A model generated the notes under the pieces. It saw only the letters and a program-made list of their open reading frames with translations. It did no database searches and was not told the origin of the DNA. This document shows positions 48,480 to 61,500 of a DNA stretch of 64,000 bases, piece by piece (the stretch's first letter is position 1; every line of letters begins with the position of its first letter). The position numbers and the translations under genes are program-made. Source of the DNA: Vitis vinifera (taxonomy: Eukaryota; Streptophyta; Magnoliopsida; Vitales; Vitaceae); the NCBI RefSeq assembly GCF_030704535.1, contig NC_081808.1, positions 25,175,501 through 25,239,500 of the forward strand, written 5' to 3'.

Positions 48480-49040
48480 TTCTATCTGGAAGAAATTTTC
48501 ATCCTTGCCGGTGAGTTCAGTTGGGTTTTAAAACCAAAAAAGCAGCCCAAACTACTGAATTGACTTGTCATAAAAGAGTGGTGGGGGGGTGGCGGGGGCA
48601 GAGAGACATAGCAGAAGGGGAGTGTCTGGGGGTTAGTAGTAAGCAGACGGCTGAGAGTGAGAGTTTGACCAAGGCCATGGCCAATGTTGTGGGGTGCTTG
48701 GCTTATCAGTGGCAAGAGCTTGAGTTTTTGACCAGGACGCACGTTCTGTGGTTGCCTATGGGGGGCCACCTTAGAATGAAGAATAGGGTATCGAATCATG
48801 TGGAGTGAGTGTCTTTTGTTAAGTGTTGTTTGTGAATATTTGTGTGGGGCTCATGCTCTTTCATTCCTTAACCATGTGTTGTTGTCTGCTTGTGGCTCCC
48901 AAGGGAATCGCCCATCAATTTTCTTATCTGCTTTGCTCCTTTCACTTAAGCAATAGCTTCTGTCTCTTTCCCTTGTTGGCCCTTAAATTTCGGCTGTCCA
49001 GCAGTCTGAGATTTCCGATTTAGACCTCTGCCCCATTTTC
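48480..49040. other. GC-enriched segment, possible small gene or gene remnant
   Basis: Composition departs clearly from the A/T surroundings. Plus and minus frames of about 95-105 codons overlap here and neither matches a family I know. The plus frame has VVGCLAYQWQELEFL, only faintly like the QLQ motif of growth-regulating factors; the rest of that domain and the WRC domain are missing. A G-rich run lies at 48581-48600. It could be a first exon, a non-coding transcript or a captured fragment. Confidence 0.25.
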
Positions 49041-49244
49041 AACCCATATAATAATAATAATAATAATGAATTATTTTAATTAAATATTGGTTATTTTGAA
49101 TTAATCTTTGGAAGAGTTATAAATTTTTGTAATGTTTGAAAGCATTTCTTTTTATACATTTGTGAAAATTTTTAAAAATTGCTTTTAGATATAATATTCA
49201 AAATGTTATAAAAATAAAAATAAAAATTTAAGTGATTCTTTATA

Positions 49245-49462
49245 AACGATGGAAATAAGGTTTTAAATTACCTTTTGAAATGTTCAAAATCTAGATTGAT
49301 TATTTCACTTACAAATTTTTTGTCTCAAGTCGTGAATGAAACTACAAAAAATAAGAATCACTTTATATTTATAATACAAATGTCTTAATCTTCGTTTTCA
49401 CCTAGAAAAATAAAATAAATTCAAAAGAAATGATTTTCTTATACTAACATATTTTTTTTTAT

Positions 49463-49494
<32 letters not shown>

Positions 49495-49515
49495 GCTTTA
49501 ACTCTTAAAAACTAT
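49245..49515. repeat. Dispersed repeat, relative of 3210-3510
   Basis: Shares the caagtcgtgaatg...aatcactt block order and a following TA run (about 49467-49494). Confidence 0.5.
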
Positions 49516-49536
49516 TCCCCTTATAACTCATTTTAT

Positions 49537-49720
49537 TGGATTGGGTCGGGTTGGGTCGTGTTAATCTATTTGAACATTCAAATCCAACTCCAATAATAAA
49601 TATGGAAACTGTCCTCCTTATAATTCATTTTGTAAGAAAATTGTCTTCCTTATCACTCATTTTGTTGGATCGGCTCGGGTTAACCCACTTGAACACCCAA
49701 ATCCAACTCCAATAATAAGT
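49537..49720 (+). repeat. Imperfect tandem duplication (about 130 bp period)
   Basis: The block ggattgggtcggg...gaacattcaaatccaactcc is repeated as ggatcggctcggg...gaacacccaaatccaactcc, both followed by aataataa. Confidence 0.65.
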
Positions 49721-51776
49721 AAAAACACTATAAAATAAAAGTACTTTTATGATACTAACCTTCAAATAAATAGTTGGTCATACAATAAAAAATTGTTTGA
49801 TTAGATGAGTCTAATTACTTTTAATGTAATCAATATGAAGTCAATGACTTAGATTTGATTTTTATTCGTCAGCGTCAGCCGAAAAAGAAAAAGGGAAAAT
49901 ACGATACCTCTTCTGCAGTATAACATGATTCATGTGTGCTTGTATTTCTTTTTTGGTTCTAATATGTGGGCAGGGCCTTGTCCTCCTCCTCTACACCAAT
50001 CCACATAAAGCCGTGGTAAAGTTAAAGTATCATAGCATGAATATGAGAGTTATCAATCAAGGGTCACCACCAATCAACTTCAACAGATTGATACCTAAAA
50101 GATAAATCATTGTCTTATGAACAATTATTAAATAAGGTTTAAACTAAAGTAAAGGATTAAGAAAAAAGGGTAAATGGACGTGAAGTGATGGTATGAATAG
50201 AGTTAAAATTTGGTGGCGAACATAAGAGAGAAGAGGCAAGTGGAGGGAAATAGGGTAGGATTGAGAATTTGATGGGAGAATTAATTACTTATTAATTAAG
50301 TTCCATTGGCATCATCACATTTCAACAATAACATGCTACAAAAATGATTAATTTAAGTGCATGGATGGTTATTTCCTTATTTTTTTTGCAACCCCCTTCA
50401 AATGCTTTAAAAATAATGACTACGACTATATTTGGTTGGTTGAATATAATATGAGATAAGATAAGAAAAGAGATAATAAATATTATCCTATGTTTGGTGG
50501 ATGATGGGATAAGATAAGTTATCTCATTTTTTATTTTATTCCATGTTTAACCAAATATGGGATAAGATAAGTGATGTTCAAATATTTTAATCATGAATAT
50601 TATTAAACATAACCAAATTTTCATTTTTTAAATAGAAAATATTTAAATATGATATAATTTTTATTTTAAATATTAAAAATAATATATATTTCATATTATT
50701 TTTTATTTAATTAATAACTTAAATATAATATAACATATCAATATAATATCATATTAATAGAATATGAATATCCAAGGATGTTACATCCTATTGAAAATCA
50801 TATGTAAAGATATTTATATTATATCTAATGAAATGTGATATCTTAGCTTCTACCGTCAACGTAGTAAAAAAAGAAAAAAAGAGGGGGGAATTAAATGAGA
50901 AGTGTTGTATACACGATAACACCAAGTTAAGGAATTAGCGTGTGTAACCATAAGTTGAAAAAAAAGTGTAAATTTATCTTTTAAAAAATAAAAAGAGAAA
51001 AATTAAGTCATTCAAATGCAAAAAGGATGGTTGAGTGGGGCAATTATTAAGAGATTTTAAAAAGAGGTGAATGGAGTGGGTGAGAGTTGAGAGATTGGTG
51101 GTTAGCTTTGGGTTGTCAGCAAGGGAACTTTCCAATGACAGGACACTGGACATACGAACAAAGCAGCATCATATGAATTTGATTACTCTCCTTGTCTGGT
51201 TGTCCCTGCTCGTTTCCGAATCCAATCAGCAATAATGTCTCCTCATGCCCAGTGCTTACATATGAAGGCTGATGATTGAGGGCTGAGCTTCATGTTGGCA
51301 AAGGCCCATCCATGTTCAGGCCATGAGATGGTTTCTTTTCGGCCTATTCTTGGGCTTTAGTTTTTTTTTTTTTCTCTTTTTCATAGGGCCCCCAAAATGG
51401 GCATGGGCTAGGGCTGATTTTGACCGGCCCGAGGTGCATGTATCGTGGAAGGGAAAAAAAAGAAGAGGGTTTTGTTATAAAATAAAAGCATGGGAAGAAG
51501 TAAAGAAGTGAAAATAACATGAATTCTTGAAAAAAGAAAGAATTGAATAAATATTTCATTAGAGGTCTCTCTTATAAGGAGTCATAAAGAGATTCATACC
51601 AATATACAATAAAATTGTCATGCTTGTGTTTGAGTGCCTCCCAATGGTCCATTCCTAATATTGACTATTAAGTTTAACCCATACCTTGAAGATGGGTCAT
51701 TGATGTCATTTATGAAGCAAATAGTGCAGTCAAGAAGTCAATATGGCCATAACTCAATGCATGATTTGATAGTTAA
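49721..51776. other. Intergenic, no gene; contains a family 5 element
   Basis: A deleted family 5 element occupies about 50430-50760. The rest has no convincing ORF. The stretch 51080-51300 is less A/T-rich but unassigned. Confidence 0.45.
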
Positions 51777-52173
51777 TGTATAACAACCCACACCCAATCA
51801 TGTAAATATTATCCACTTTGGGTCCAAGGAGGTCCTCATGGTTTTAAAACACGTCTACAGGGTTAAGAGAAGTCCATACTTACATAGCATCAAAAGCTTT
51901 CCCTCTATCTGATGTGGGATGTCACAAACACCCCCCCATACAGACACAACATCCTCATTGTGTCCCACGGGATTATGGGACCAAACAAACCATACACTAA
52001 GGTCGGGGATCAACTCTGATACTATTTGTAACGACTCATACCAAACCATATAGATATTGTCCGCCTTGGGGCCAAAGAGGCCGTCACGGCTTTAAAACGC
52101 GTCTACAAGATTAAGATGAATCCATACTCATATAACACCAGAAGTTTCCCCCTTATCCGATGTGAATGCATCA
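51777..52173 (-). mobile_element. TRIM element (about 395 bp), minus orientation
   Basis: Two direct terminal repeats of about 147 bp (51777-51926 and 52027-52173) share cccaa/ccaaaccat...ttaaaac(g)cgtctaca...tccatact...gatgtg. On the minus strand, just inside the right repeat, lies aatagtatcagagttgatcc, close to the tRNA-iMet primer-binding consensus TGGTATCAGAGC. Inside the left repeat is the purine tract ggggggggtgtttg. LTR, PBS, about 100 bases, PPT, LTR is the full layout of a terminal-repeat retrotransposon in miniature. It has no coding and depends on other elements to move. Confidence 0.8.
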
Positions 52174-52547
52174 ATCTATTATTTGAAAAGACAAATTACA
52201 TATAAATTACATGGCACACAAAGGAAAAAGAAAAGGGTTATAAAACATCTTGGGTTCCAAATTAAAACTTAGCTTTTAAGATGCTTAGAAAAATTAAGTA
52301 AAGTTTAAATTATATTTTTTCAAATTATCTTAGTGTGTGGGCGTTTGACATTAAATCCAGCATAATTTGACAATATGCTTTTATATATATGAACCGTTTT
52401 TGGCAATAAATCGAGCAAAACATTGAAGTATTTACAAGTTTAGGTGCAAGAACCGCATGGGCAAGAGGCACCAAAAATCTCTTCTCCCCTACATCAGAAG
52501 CTGCCACCAGTCTAGAAAGATGATACCAAAATGAGGAGCTTCTTCAG

Positions 52548-55500
52548 TCACATTCCTCGATTAGGGCAGACATTTGCAAAATGTGATGGATCTCCACAAA
52601 CGAAACATCTTCTACCAGATACAGGATCACCAGTTGCTGACACGAAAGTGGTGTCGCTGGTGCGTGCTCCACTCTGACGACCCCTGCCACGGTCACCTCT
52701 GCCTCGGCCACCCCTCCTGCTGGGATTAGACGCTGAGCTCCTGGCAGTTGCAGGTTGAGCACTTCTTCCCCCACTGCTGCTGTTGAGGCTATCCTCCCAT
52801 CTGCATCCAAGCATAAGGGTATTATGTAAACCAATAGTCGGACAAACTGGCGAAAGAAAAACTTATTTTATATGAGATCATTCAGATTATGTCACATTAT
52901 TTGTTAATCTTGAAAATAACCATTTTGGGAAAATAAAATATACAAACAGTGGAAATTGTTTCTGGTTCTATTCAGGCGCGGAGAAAAGTTTAGTATAAAG
53001 TGTTCTACAATTACAAGGCTTAGGTATACATACACAAAGAAGTTGCACTCCTGAGATTGACATGAGTAGAACTTTCTTCCCCTGTTATTTTCAGTGTTGG
53101 CAGTCCGCAATATGCAAGGTGTTCCACATACATTACATGGAATTGAAGATTCTCCTGCATAATCAAGAGTTTCATAAGAGCAGGTATAAGATTCAAACTT
53201 TGAATTGCTGTCAAAAGGAGCAGCTAAATAAAAACTTATATCATGAATGCAGTAGCTAGTGAAAGTTATGAGCTATGGAGAAGGATGCCAGTTCACTGGA
53301 AAGGAAACTTTGGGAACTTTCATACATCTGAGTGCTTTTCTATACATATAAGACACCCACTGTTCCATTATCTGCAACAGTAAGTGTTGGACAAAAGACA
53401 GATGTGGGTGCATTCAACATTCACCCAGAACTCCCAGGATCTAAAGATTTTTAAGCAGTCATCAAAAGTACTCTGATCAGCAACAATAGAACTTGTATTT
53501 TTATGTTGTATTAAAACAAGGAGATAGACTAGTTCAGCAGTGTACCGCTTGGCATATTTGTTCGATGAGACTGAGAATTCCGAGAGCGCGGAACCCGAGA
53601 AGGGCAATCATTTGAAGAATGCCCTGTTTGGCTGCAGTGAATGCAAGCAGTCTGCCTAGTATTACTTCGTTGTGCATTGGTGGAAGATGCATTTGATCCT
53701 CGCCCTCTTGCTGCTGAACATATCAAACAAATGTCAAGAGTTTTGTGGATGACAAATTTGGGGACTCCAGAAGAATAAACTCCAGATCTCTCTGCTCCCA
53801 TTAGTTTATAAATCAGACAATATTCCCATTGTTTGCTAAAAGTGGGTAGCAATAACACAACAAAATTCAAATTCATGATTAGTATATAGACAATTTCCAT
53901 CTTAAAAAGTTAACCAGGGCATAGTAAAATAGCAGATGATAGAAACAGATAATAATCTTTCTTTTTTTGGTCAAATGACAAGAGTATTCCTAAAGCTTAT
54001 TCAAGTGAGGAGTTAGTTTTCTCTTTCTTCATGATCAAAAAAGTGCAAGTCTGAAAAGTCTTATGCCTAATTCTATTGCTTCTAAGTAATATAGGAAAAG
54101 AGAATGTATTGACTCTCCACCACGCAAGCACATAAAGCATAGGTTGGAGCAGAAGGCTCTATATGGGCTTTGTGAGCAACATATCATTGCCCACTGACAT
54201 TCCTGTTAGTCACAAGCTAAGCAAAAACTTTGATTTCAAGAGAGGCTTCAATTTCCAAATGATGGTAAGGAAGATATTTGCTACTTAAATTAATTAGTCT
54301 CATAAAGAAGGAATGAAAGGAAAATTAATCTAAAGGGCTCAATGACCAAACTTTGATGGTAGGGAAAGAGCATAATGAAAAGACATGTGGAGAGAAAGTA
54401 ATAACGAAGAAAGTAATAATGAAGGAGAGAATATCTAGACTTAGAGTCTGTTTAGCAGTGTTTTTAAAAAACATTTTTAACCTAAAAAGTGTTTTTGAAG
54501 AAAAATCAGGTATTTGGCAAAATTTAGGAAACACTTTCAAAATTTTGAAAAATCACTTGTAGTGTTGAAAAATCACCAGTATTGTTTCTTCGAAAAATAC
54601 TTGATAAGTGATTCTCCTAAAAACACTTCCACACTTCGAGTAAAAATACCGTCAAATGCACTCTTAGTAAGCATCTCAGGTTGGGGAACTGAGGACACAA
54701 GTTGAATGTCCTCACCACAAATTTTACAAGAAAAGGTTTCTTGCATTACCTCTAACTGGAATATCAATAAATAACAAAAGGTCAGGAAAACAATGAGCAA
54801 TTACTTTCCAAGGGCAGCAATGCAACCATCTAACTTGGATTGTACTATCCCTACCATTAGCATATTGTCCATGGATGCTTTTAGTAACCTCGTGCATGGA
54901 TGCTCCATAGCCACTTGTGCAATAGAGCTTTATTTTCCAAATAGACCCTTGCGTTGATCTAAACCATCTTGACCTTTTGCCCAGTAGGCTTAATTCCAGG
55001 TCTATTAAATGGTCTCTTCTTCCTTCCCTAGTCCCAAACATAGAGATTCAACAAGTCATAGGGCAGATATGTTGACAAATGATGGTGCTTCTTCCTCTGT
55101 GAAGTTTGTTGTGTACTTCCTTCTTCCTTGATTTGGTCTGAGCCCGCATGTTAATAGTTTTCTATTCTGGTGCTAGTAGGTGGGCTTGCTTCTCATTTTC
55201 TTTTAAATAGCACTTTAAAGAAAAAGAAAATAATTTTACTTGAATGATCTTATTTTCATTCTAATATTTAAGGTTTCATTTGAGATCTGACCATGCTCTA
55301 AATCTTGTAAGATGTATTGAGGTTTGATTGAAAATTTTGATCTTTGTTTCCCAAGGTTTGTTTGTTTGCTTGCTTTTTCTTCTTCTTCTTTTTTTTTTTT
55401 TTTTTGAAATGTTTTTGTTAAAAACACTAAAAAGAATATGGTAACATTACCAAAATGTTCTAATCTTTGAAGTTAAAATGAACCCTGAAGGAGCAACATA

Positions 55501-58500
55501 TACAACCTTGATTACAGTCATACATACTTTTATTTGTTAGTAAATTATAGTAGGTGAAGTAAAACTTTGCATGCTTAGGATGGAGACTATAAGCAACTAC
55601 AGTCAGGTTAATATGACACTTCCATTATGGGATATCAAGTTTAATTAGCCATTCAACTTATGTTCTATTATTCTGCTGAAGATTGAAATAACCCAGAAAA
55701 TCAAATACTAGTGTCCAGAATTGGGAGAAAATGAATTGGTTGATGTTGAAGAATTAGCAAATAAATTGGTGAGGTGCAAAAGACTTATTTTATTTTTAAA
55801 AATGCAGGAATCAACTATGAATTTTCCACTCTTATAACAGCAATGACAAAATTAATAATGAGGACAATAACAATCATAAGAACAAGAATAACAAACATTA
55901 CTATAAAGAAAAAGAAAACGAAAGAAAGTAGTTCATAATAAACTGGTTCCACATCTTGCAACAATGTTTAAGTAATTGCATTGGATAAGCATACACTAGA
56001 TACCTGGTACAGTAGAACAAATGCGGGAGCCAGTTCCGCAAATTTCTGTCAACTGTCTAAGAATCTCATCACAGCCACAAACACAACCTGACAGGATATG
56101 TAAGGAATCAAATGTTGATTACAACCGTAAAATCCACATACTAAAGTAATTGACAATTGATGACTAACAGATATCCTGCATGTATCATGTAACCTGCTCT
56201 GAGTGTATGTGAGGTGGTGGGAGAGAGATTACTTAGACATGGAACTTTGCAAAAGAAAAGATTACAGCAGATTAAATACAAAATATTACCCCCAAAACTG
56301 CATGTTTTGGGCTTGGGAACAGTAGAGATTTCCCAGTGGCGGTGGTGGGAGAGAGAGGTTAATTAGACATGAAACTTTGCATAAGAAGAGATTACAGTAG
56401 GTTAAATACAAACTATCCACCCCAAAACTGAATATTTCGGGCTTGGGAGCAGTGGATATTTTTGTATAGGTCTCTTCCACTACGAACATAAACAAGAAAA
56501 CCCTGCAACTGAAAATGCACTTAAAAGTGTGTAATACTGAAATATATATTATAGTTGAAAGCATATTCAAGAATACAGATAACTGCTACAAATTTTAAAA
56601 TGTCAAGAGTCAAATATCAAAGTAATATAATAAACAAATGAAAATTACATCTTAATGAAACAAAATTAAGAAATACGGTTCCTAAGTTTTCATGCAGTGG
56701 TACATACCCAAATGATCGATATTGTAATTCGGTGGAATTTCTAGCCGGCGAAACTTAAATTGAATCTTGTAAACAGGACCTATAAAACAATTTTGTATTA
56801 TTAATAAATAAATGAAATCTGAAACAGGAAAAAAAAGAGGGGAGGGGAGGGGGGGGGGGCGCGGGGGTGGGTGGTTGGGCAGCCACATCACAAGTAAATG
56901 CTAGCACTAATCAAACAAAGAAACAACTCAACAAGCTAGACAAAGAGTAATATATCTTATAGTGGGGTACCTGGAGTACAATGGTTACAAGAAATAGTGG
57001 TAATGGCTGCTTCTGATATGGATCCAGGAAGCCAGACAACATTCCTACACTGAAAAATAAATGTAGTGAATAACTGTTACAATGGTGACAGCACCACAGT
57101 GCTGTAAAAGTGTATCTTAGGGCAAAGGGCAAGTTACAAATTTTGTCAAATGATTCAAAGGACATTAAAAAATGGCATAGAGAAAACTCAATAATCATGA
57201 CCCGGTTATGAAATAGCATGAAACCTAGTATCACTATTACTGTTATGTTCTTTTGACATTGTAAAAAGATTTGGGAAGCATCATGGGAAAAGTACTCTCA
57301 AAACCCATGCGGCAATAAAGATCCTTCTTGGGACTAGCTAACTACTATAGAAGGTTAATAAGGGGTCATTCTAAGATTGTGACTCCCCTTATTGACCTTT
57401 TGAAGAAGGATACTCATTGGGATTGGAGCTCGGATTGCCAGAAGGCTTTTGAGAAGTTGAAAGTAGCAATTTCAATTGAGTTAATGCTGTGTCTACCAAA
57501 TATGGATCTCCCCTTTGAGGTCCAAACAAATGTGTCAACTAGGGCCTTGGGTGGGGTCCTGGTGCAGGAAGGGCACCCAATAGCCTTTGAGAGTCGGAAG
57601 CTTAATGAGGCAGAGTAGAGATATTCCACTCACAAGAAAGAGATGACCACAGTTAATCATTGCTTAGAGTAGTGAAAGCATTACTTGTTGGGGAGTATAT
57701 TTACAGTAGTCACTGATAATGTGGCAAACACCTTCTTTAAAACCCAAAAGAAGTTGAGTCCCAAATAAGCTAGGTGGCAAGAATTCATAGCTAACTTCAA
57801 GTTCGAGTGGGTGCATTGACCAAGGAGACACAACGTAGTGGCAGATGCCTTGAGTCGGAAAGAAGCGATAGAGTACGTGTCCACGCTATCACATGTGATC
57901 TCATAATTTAATGAGAGGATCAAGCAAGCTGCTAAGCTTGACTCTACTTACGAGAAGTTGAAGCAGCCAGTGAAAAAGGGAACTACCAGAAAATATTGGC
58001 TAGAAGATGACCTCCTAGTGGTTAAAGGAGGCAAGTTATCTGTGCCAGGAAGTAATTTGCGCAAGGAACTACTCAGAGAGACCCACGATGCTAAGTAGGT
58101 GGGTCACCCTGGTGAAGAAGCAACACTAGCATTGCTATCCAAGTCCTATTACTGGCCAAAGATGGGGGAGGACGTTCAAGCTTATGTCCGGCCTTGTTTG
58201 GTATGTCAATTAGACAAGACAGAGAAGAAGAAAGCAATAGGGTTGTTACAACCTCTTCCTATTCCAAAGAGACCATGGGATAACAAATCTATGGATTTCA
58301 TTTCATTAATGGTTTTCTAAGGTGGGGGGATTCAAATCCATCTTTATGATAGTGGATTGATTCTCCAAGTATGTTGTCTTTATACTAGCACCACATGCAT
58401 GCCCTGGGGAGGAAGCAACAAGGCTATTCCTCAACCATGTGGTGAAGTACTTTGGGTTGCCTAAAGACATTGTCAACAACCGTGATGCTCGATTCACTTG

Positions 58501-61500
58501 TTGGTTCTGGACTAAGTTATTCAAACTTCTGGGTTCGGAGTTGAAGTTCTCAACAACAAATCATCCGCAGATAGATGGGCAAACAAAGCAGATCAATGCC
58601 CTATTTGAGGAGTATCTCAGACACTATGTTATTGCAACACAAAAGAACTGAGTTGATCTAGAGGACGTGGCTCAGTTGTCATATAACTTGTAGAAGAGCT
58701 CAGCGATAGGGTTAAGTCCCTTCAAGCTGGCCACAGGGCTCTTATGCCCTTGGAGGTGGCCAAGCAAAGGACTGGTGGTAATTGTCTTATGGCTTATAGA
58801 TTTGCAAGGTCCAGGAAGGAGATGCTTGATGAAGCTTGTGAGAGCTTAGAGAAAACAGCAAGACAAATGAAAAAGTATGCAGACAACAGCCGAAGACCCT
58901 TAAAGTTTTAGATTAGGGATAGAGTACTTTTGAAACTGACCACTCAGATATGCAAGAAGATCAATAGCAAAACCAGATAGAGGGGACTAATTCCTAAGTA
59001 TGATGGACCTTTCAAGGTGATACGATGGGTGGGATAGGTAGCTTACAGGTTGAAGCTACTTGACAGGATGAAGATATATCCCACGATCCATGTGAGGTTC
59101 CTAAAGCCTTATCATGAGGATCTAGACCCGGGAAAGATATAGATGAAGCGAGCTCCATTTGTGATCAAGAAGCAATTTGATTGCGAGGTAGAAAAGGTGT
59201 TGGCCCATCGAACTATGGGAATGAGTGAAAAAAACTAAAGAACTAACTATCTAGTGCAATGGAAGGGTAGCCCCGAATCAGAGGTCAGTTGGGAATGAGA
59301 TGTGACACTATGGCAGTTTGAAGAAGCGGTCCAAGCCTACCTACAATCTAAGTCGACGAGGGTGTTGACTCCAGCTAGTGAGAGTGGTTTGTTAGCCCTT
59401 TGACACGGATTATATGACACTAAGGCTTCATGGGGCAGCACCTTGGCCCCATGAGTGATCAAAATGTTAACAAGGTGGCACAAGGGAGCAATGCCTTGTG
59501 CAAGGAGATAGTTTGGTGAGCCATGGGCACAAAGCCATGGTTAGGGTGACACCAAGAAGGAGACCTAGACACAAGATATATGGGCACATAGACTTGTGGA
59601 GTCATGGGCGTAATGCTATGACGAGTTGTTGCACCAAGAAGAGGGCTTGGGCAAGGCATGAGGCCGCAATAGCAACAAGATGTATGCAAGAGCATGGTGC
59701 CTCGAATGGATGTAGTCTAAATGTGTAGGCCAAAAGAGAACAATGGATGCATGCGAACCACTTATATAGATGTTGTGGTTGCAGCATGAAGAGTTGGACT
59801 CAAAGTAGGATTGCAAGTCAAGCACGGGAAAGAGTCTTGATGCCTATCGTAATTATAGTCTAAAGTAGGACTAGGACTCAAAGTCCTTGTAGGATTGATT
59901 GGTGCCACAACCTATCAGTTAGAGTCCTAGTAGGACTAGGATTCTTAATCCTAGTCTGACTAAGAGTGGGTGGTGACCACTCTATAAAGGAGGACGTGGG
60001 GAACCTCCTTAGCATAGATTGAGATCTAGAGAGAGAAGATCATGAGGGAAGCCTAAACTCACTGAAGTGATTGTGGGAGTCTGGCTTGAGTCTTGTATTC
60101 TATTTAGTGATTTAATAAAATACAAGTTAGGGTCGATGCCTTGTAAACTCGGGTGCTTTTGTGTTGCAATCCCATGGGGAAGGGTGTAGGCTAGCTTAGA
60201 AAGCCTCTAAGCGCTACACAGATGCGAAAACTTGTGTAGGAAAAATGTACTTGTGACACCTGCCAGGGTAGTCCAGTTGATTAGGGCGAATACTGGGAAC
60301 TGTGGTCCTAATAAGTAGCACATGGTTTTGGGTTCGAATCCTACCACTGATGATGCCCTGAATTTACTTGGTGTTGGTTGTTACAGGGCGATCAACACCC
60401 CAAGATTTGGATCCCCATGGAAAGTCCTAAGGGCTTAGCCATGGAAGGTTCCTTGGTTATCAAAAAAAAAAAAAATCCATACAAGGTAAGCATGTCATTA
60501 TGAATGGTATAAGGGTTGATAATTGATCTAAGTATGGGAGTTTATCTAATTTATCCTATAAAGAGGGTTTATCCATGTAGCCTCGCCATCCCATGTTGCC
60601 ACAACAACGATGACATCATGTTTGAGATCCAACATCAACTAAAGAAGAAAGTTCATGACACTACATATGTAGTGGACTCCTTTTAATTACGTAGATGCAT
60701 TTTAAAATCGTGAGGACTTTTTGTTTCGTGTATATAATGTTTATATGGGAGGAAAAAGGTTGTTACAAATAATATTAGAACCAAACTCCAACCCTAGTGT
60801 GAGAGTCCATCTAACCTTGTAGAGGGTATTTTTCTAACTCTGACCCTGTAATCTTCTAGGACATGGCAAGGACATCATGCCTGTATAGGGGGTGATTGTG
60901 AGATCCCACATTAGCTAGGAAGAAAAGTTCTTGAAACCATACATGTAAAGGGTTCCTCTTATCTGTGACTAGAGCAAACAATATCCACGTGAGAGGAAGT
61001 GGGTTGTTACAAATGGTGGTGGAACTGATCTCTAACCCTGCAAGGAATATCTATCTATTTTGCCCAACAATCCCAAAAAACAAATGTTAGGAGAAGAGAA
61101 AAAGATAAATAAAAAAAAATCATGTTTTGATTAAGGGAGTGTTGTAATGATCAAGGAATATTCATCTTTTTACTAAACATGATGCATTGAACTTATAATT
61201 CATTATATATGAAGAATGAGGAATCCTTCAAAGAAAAAAATAAAGATAAAACAAGAAAGAAGATAAAAATAATCTTAAAAAGAAAGAACTCAAAAATTAT
61301 TTTTTGGAATGCAATGAAACATGAACCACATTGCCACACAACATATTAAGTTTTGCAAAGTCATAGGTGGCTCAAATTCCTTGCCAATGGGAGTAAATAA
61401 TTTCCACATCTGACATCATTCATCATGTCATCAGCATGATGCATCTTGTGAACTACAGCAATGTGTCCAAGAAGTTTCAAGAAATGGTAGGACAGAAAAT

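Noticed and set aside
48523..48808. Growth-regulating factor gene
   Set aside because: Only the QWQELE string matches; the remaining QLQ residues and the WRC domain are absent.
51080..51300. Possible microRNA precursor in a less AT-rich patch
   Set aside because: I could not find a stable stem with a recognisable mature sequence by eye.
60259..60345. A functional tRNA gene
   Set aside because: Boxes A and B are present but the sequence does not form the cloverleaf stems and is followed by a SINE body and poly-A tail.
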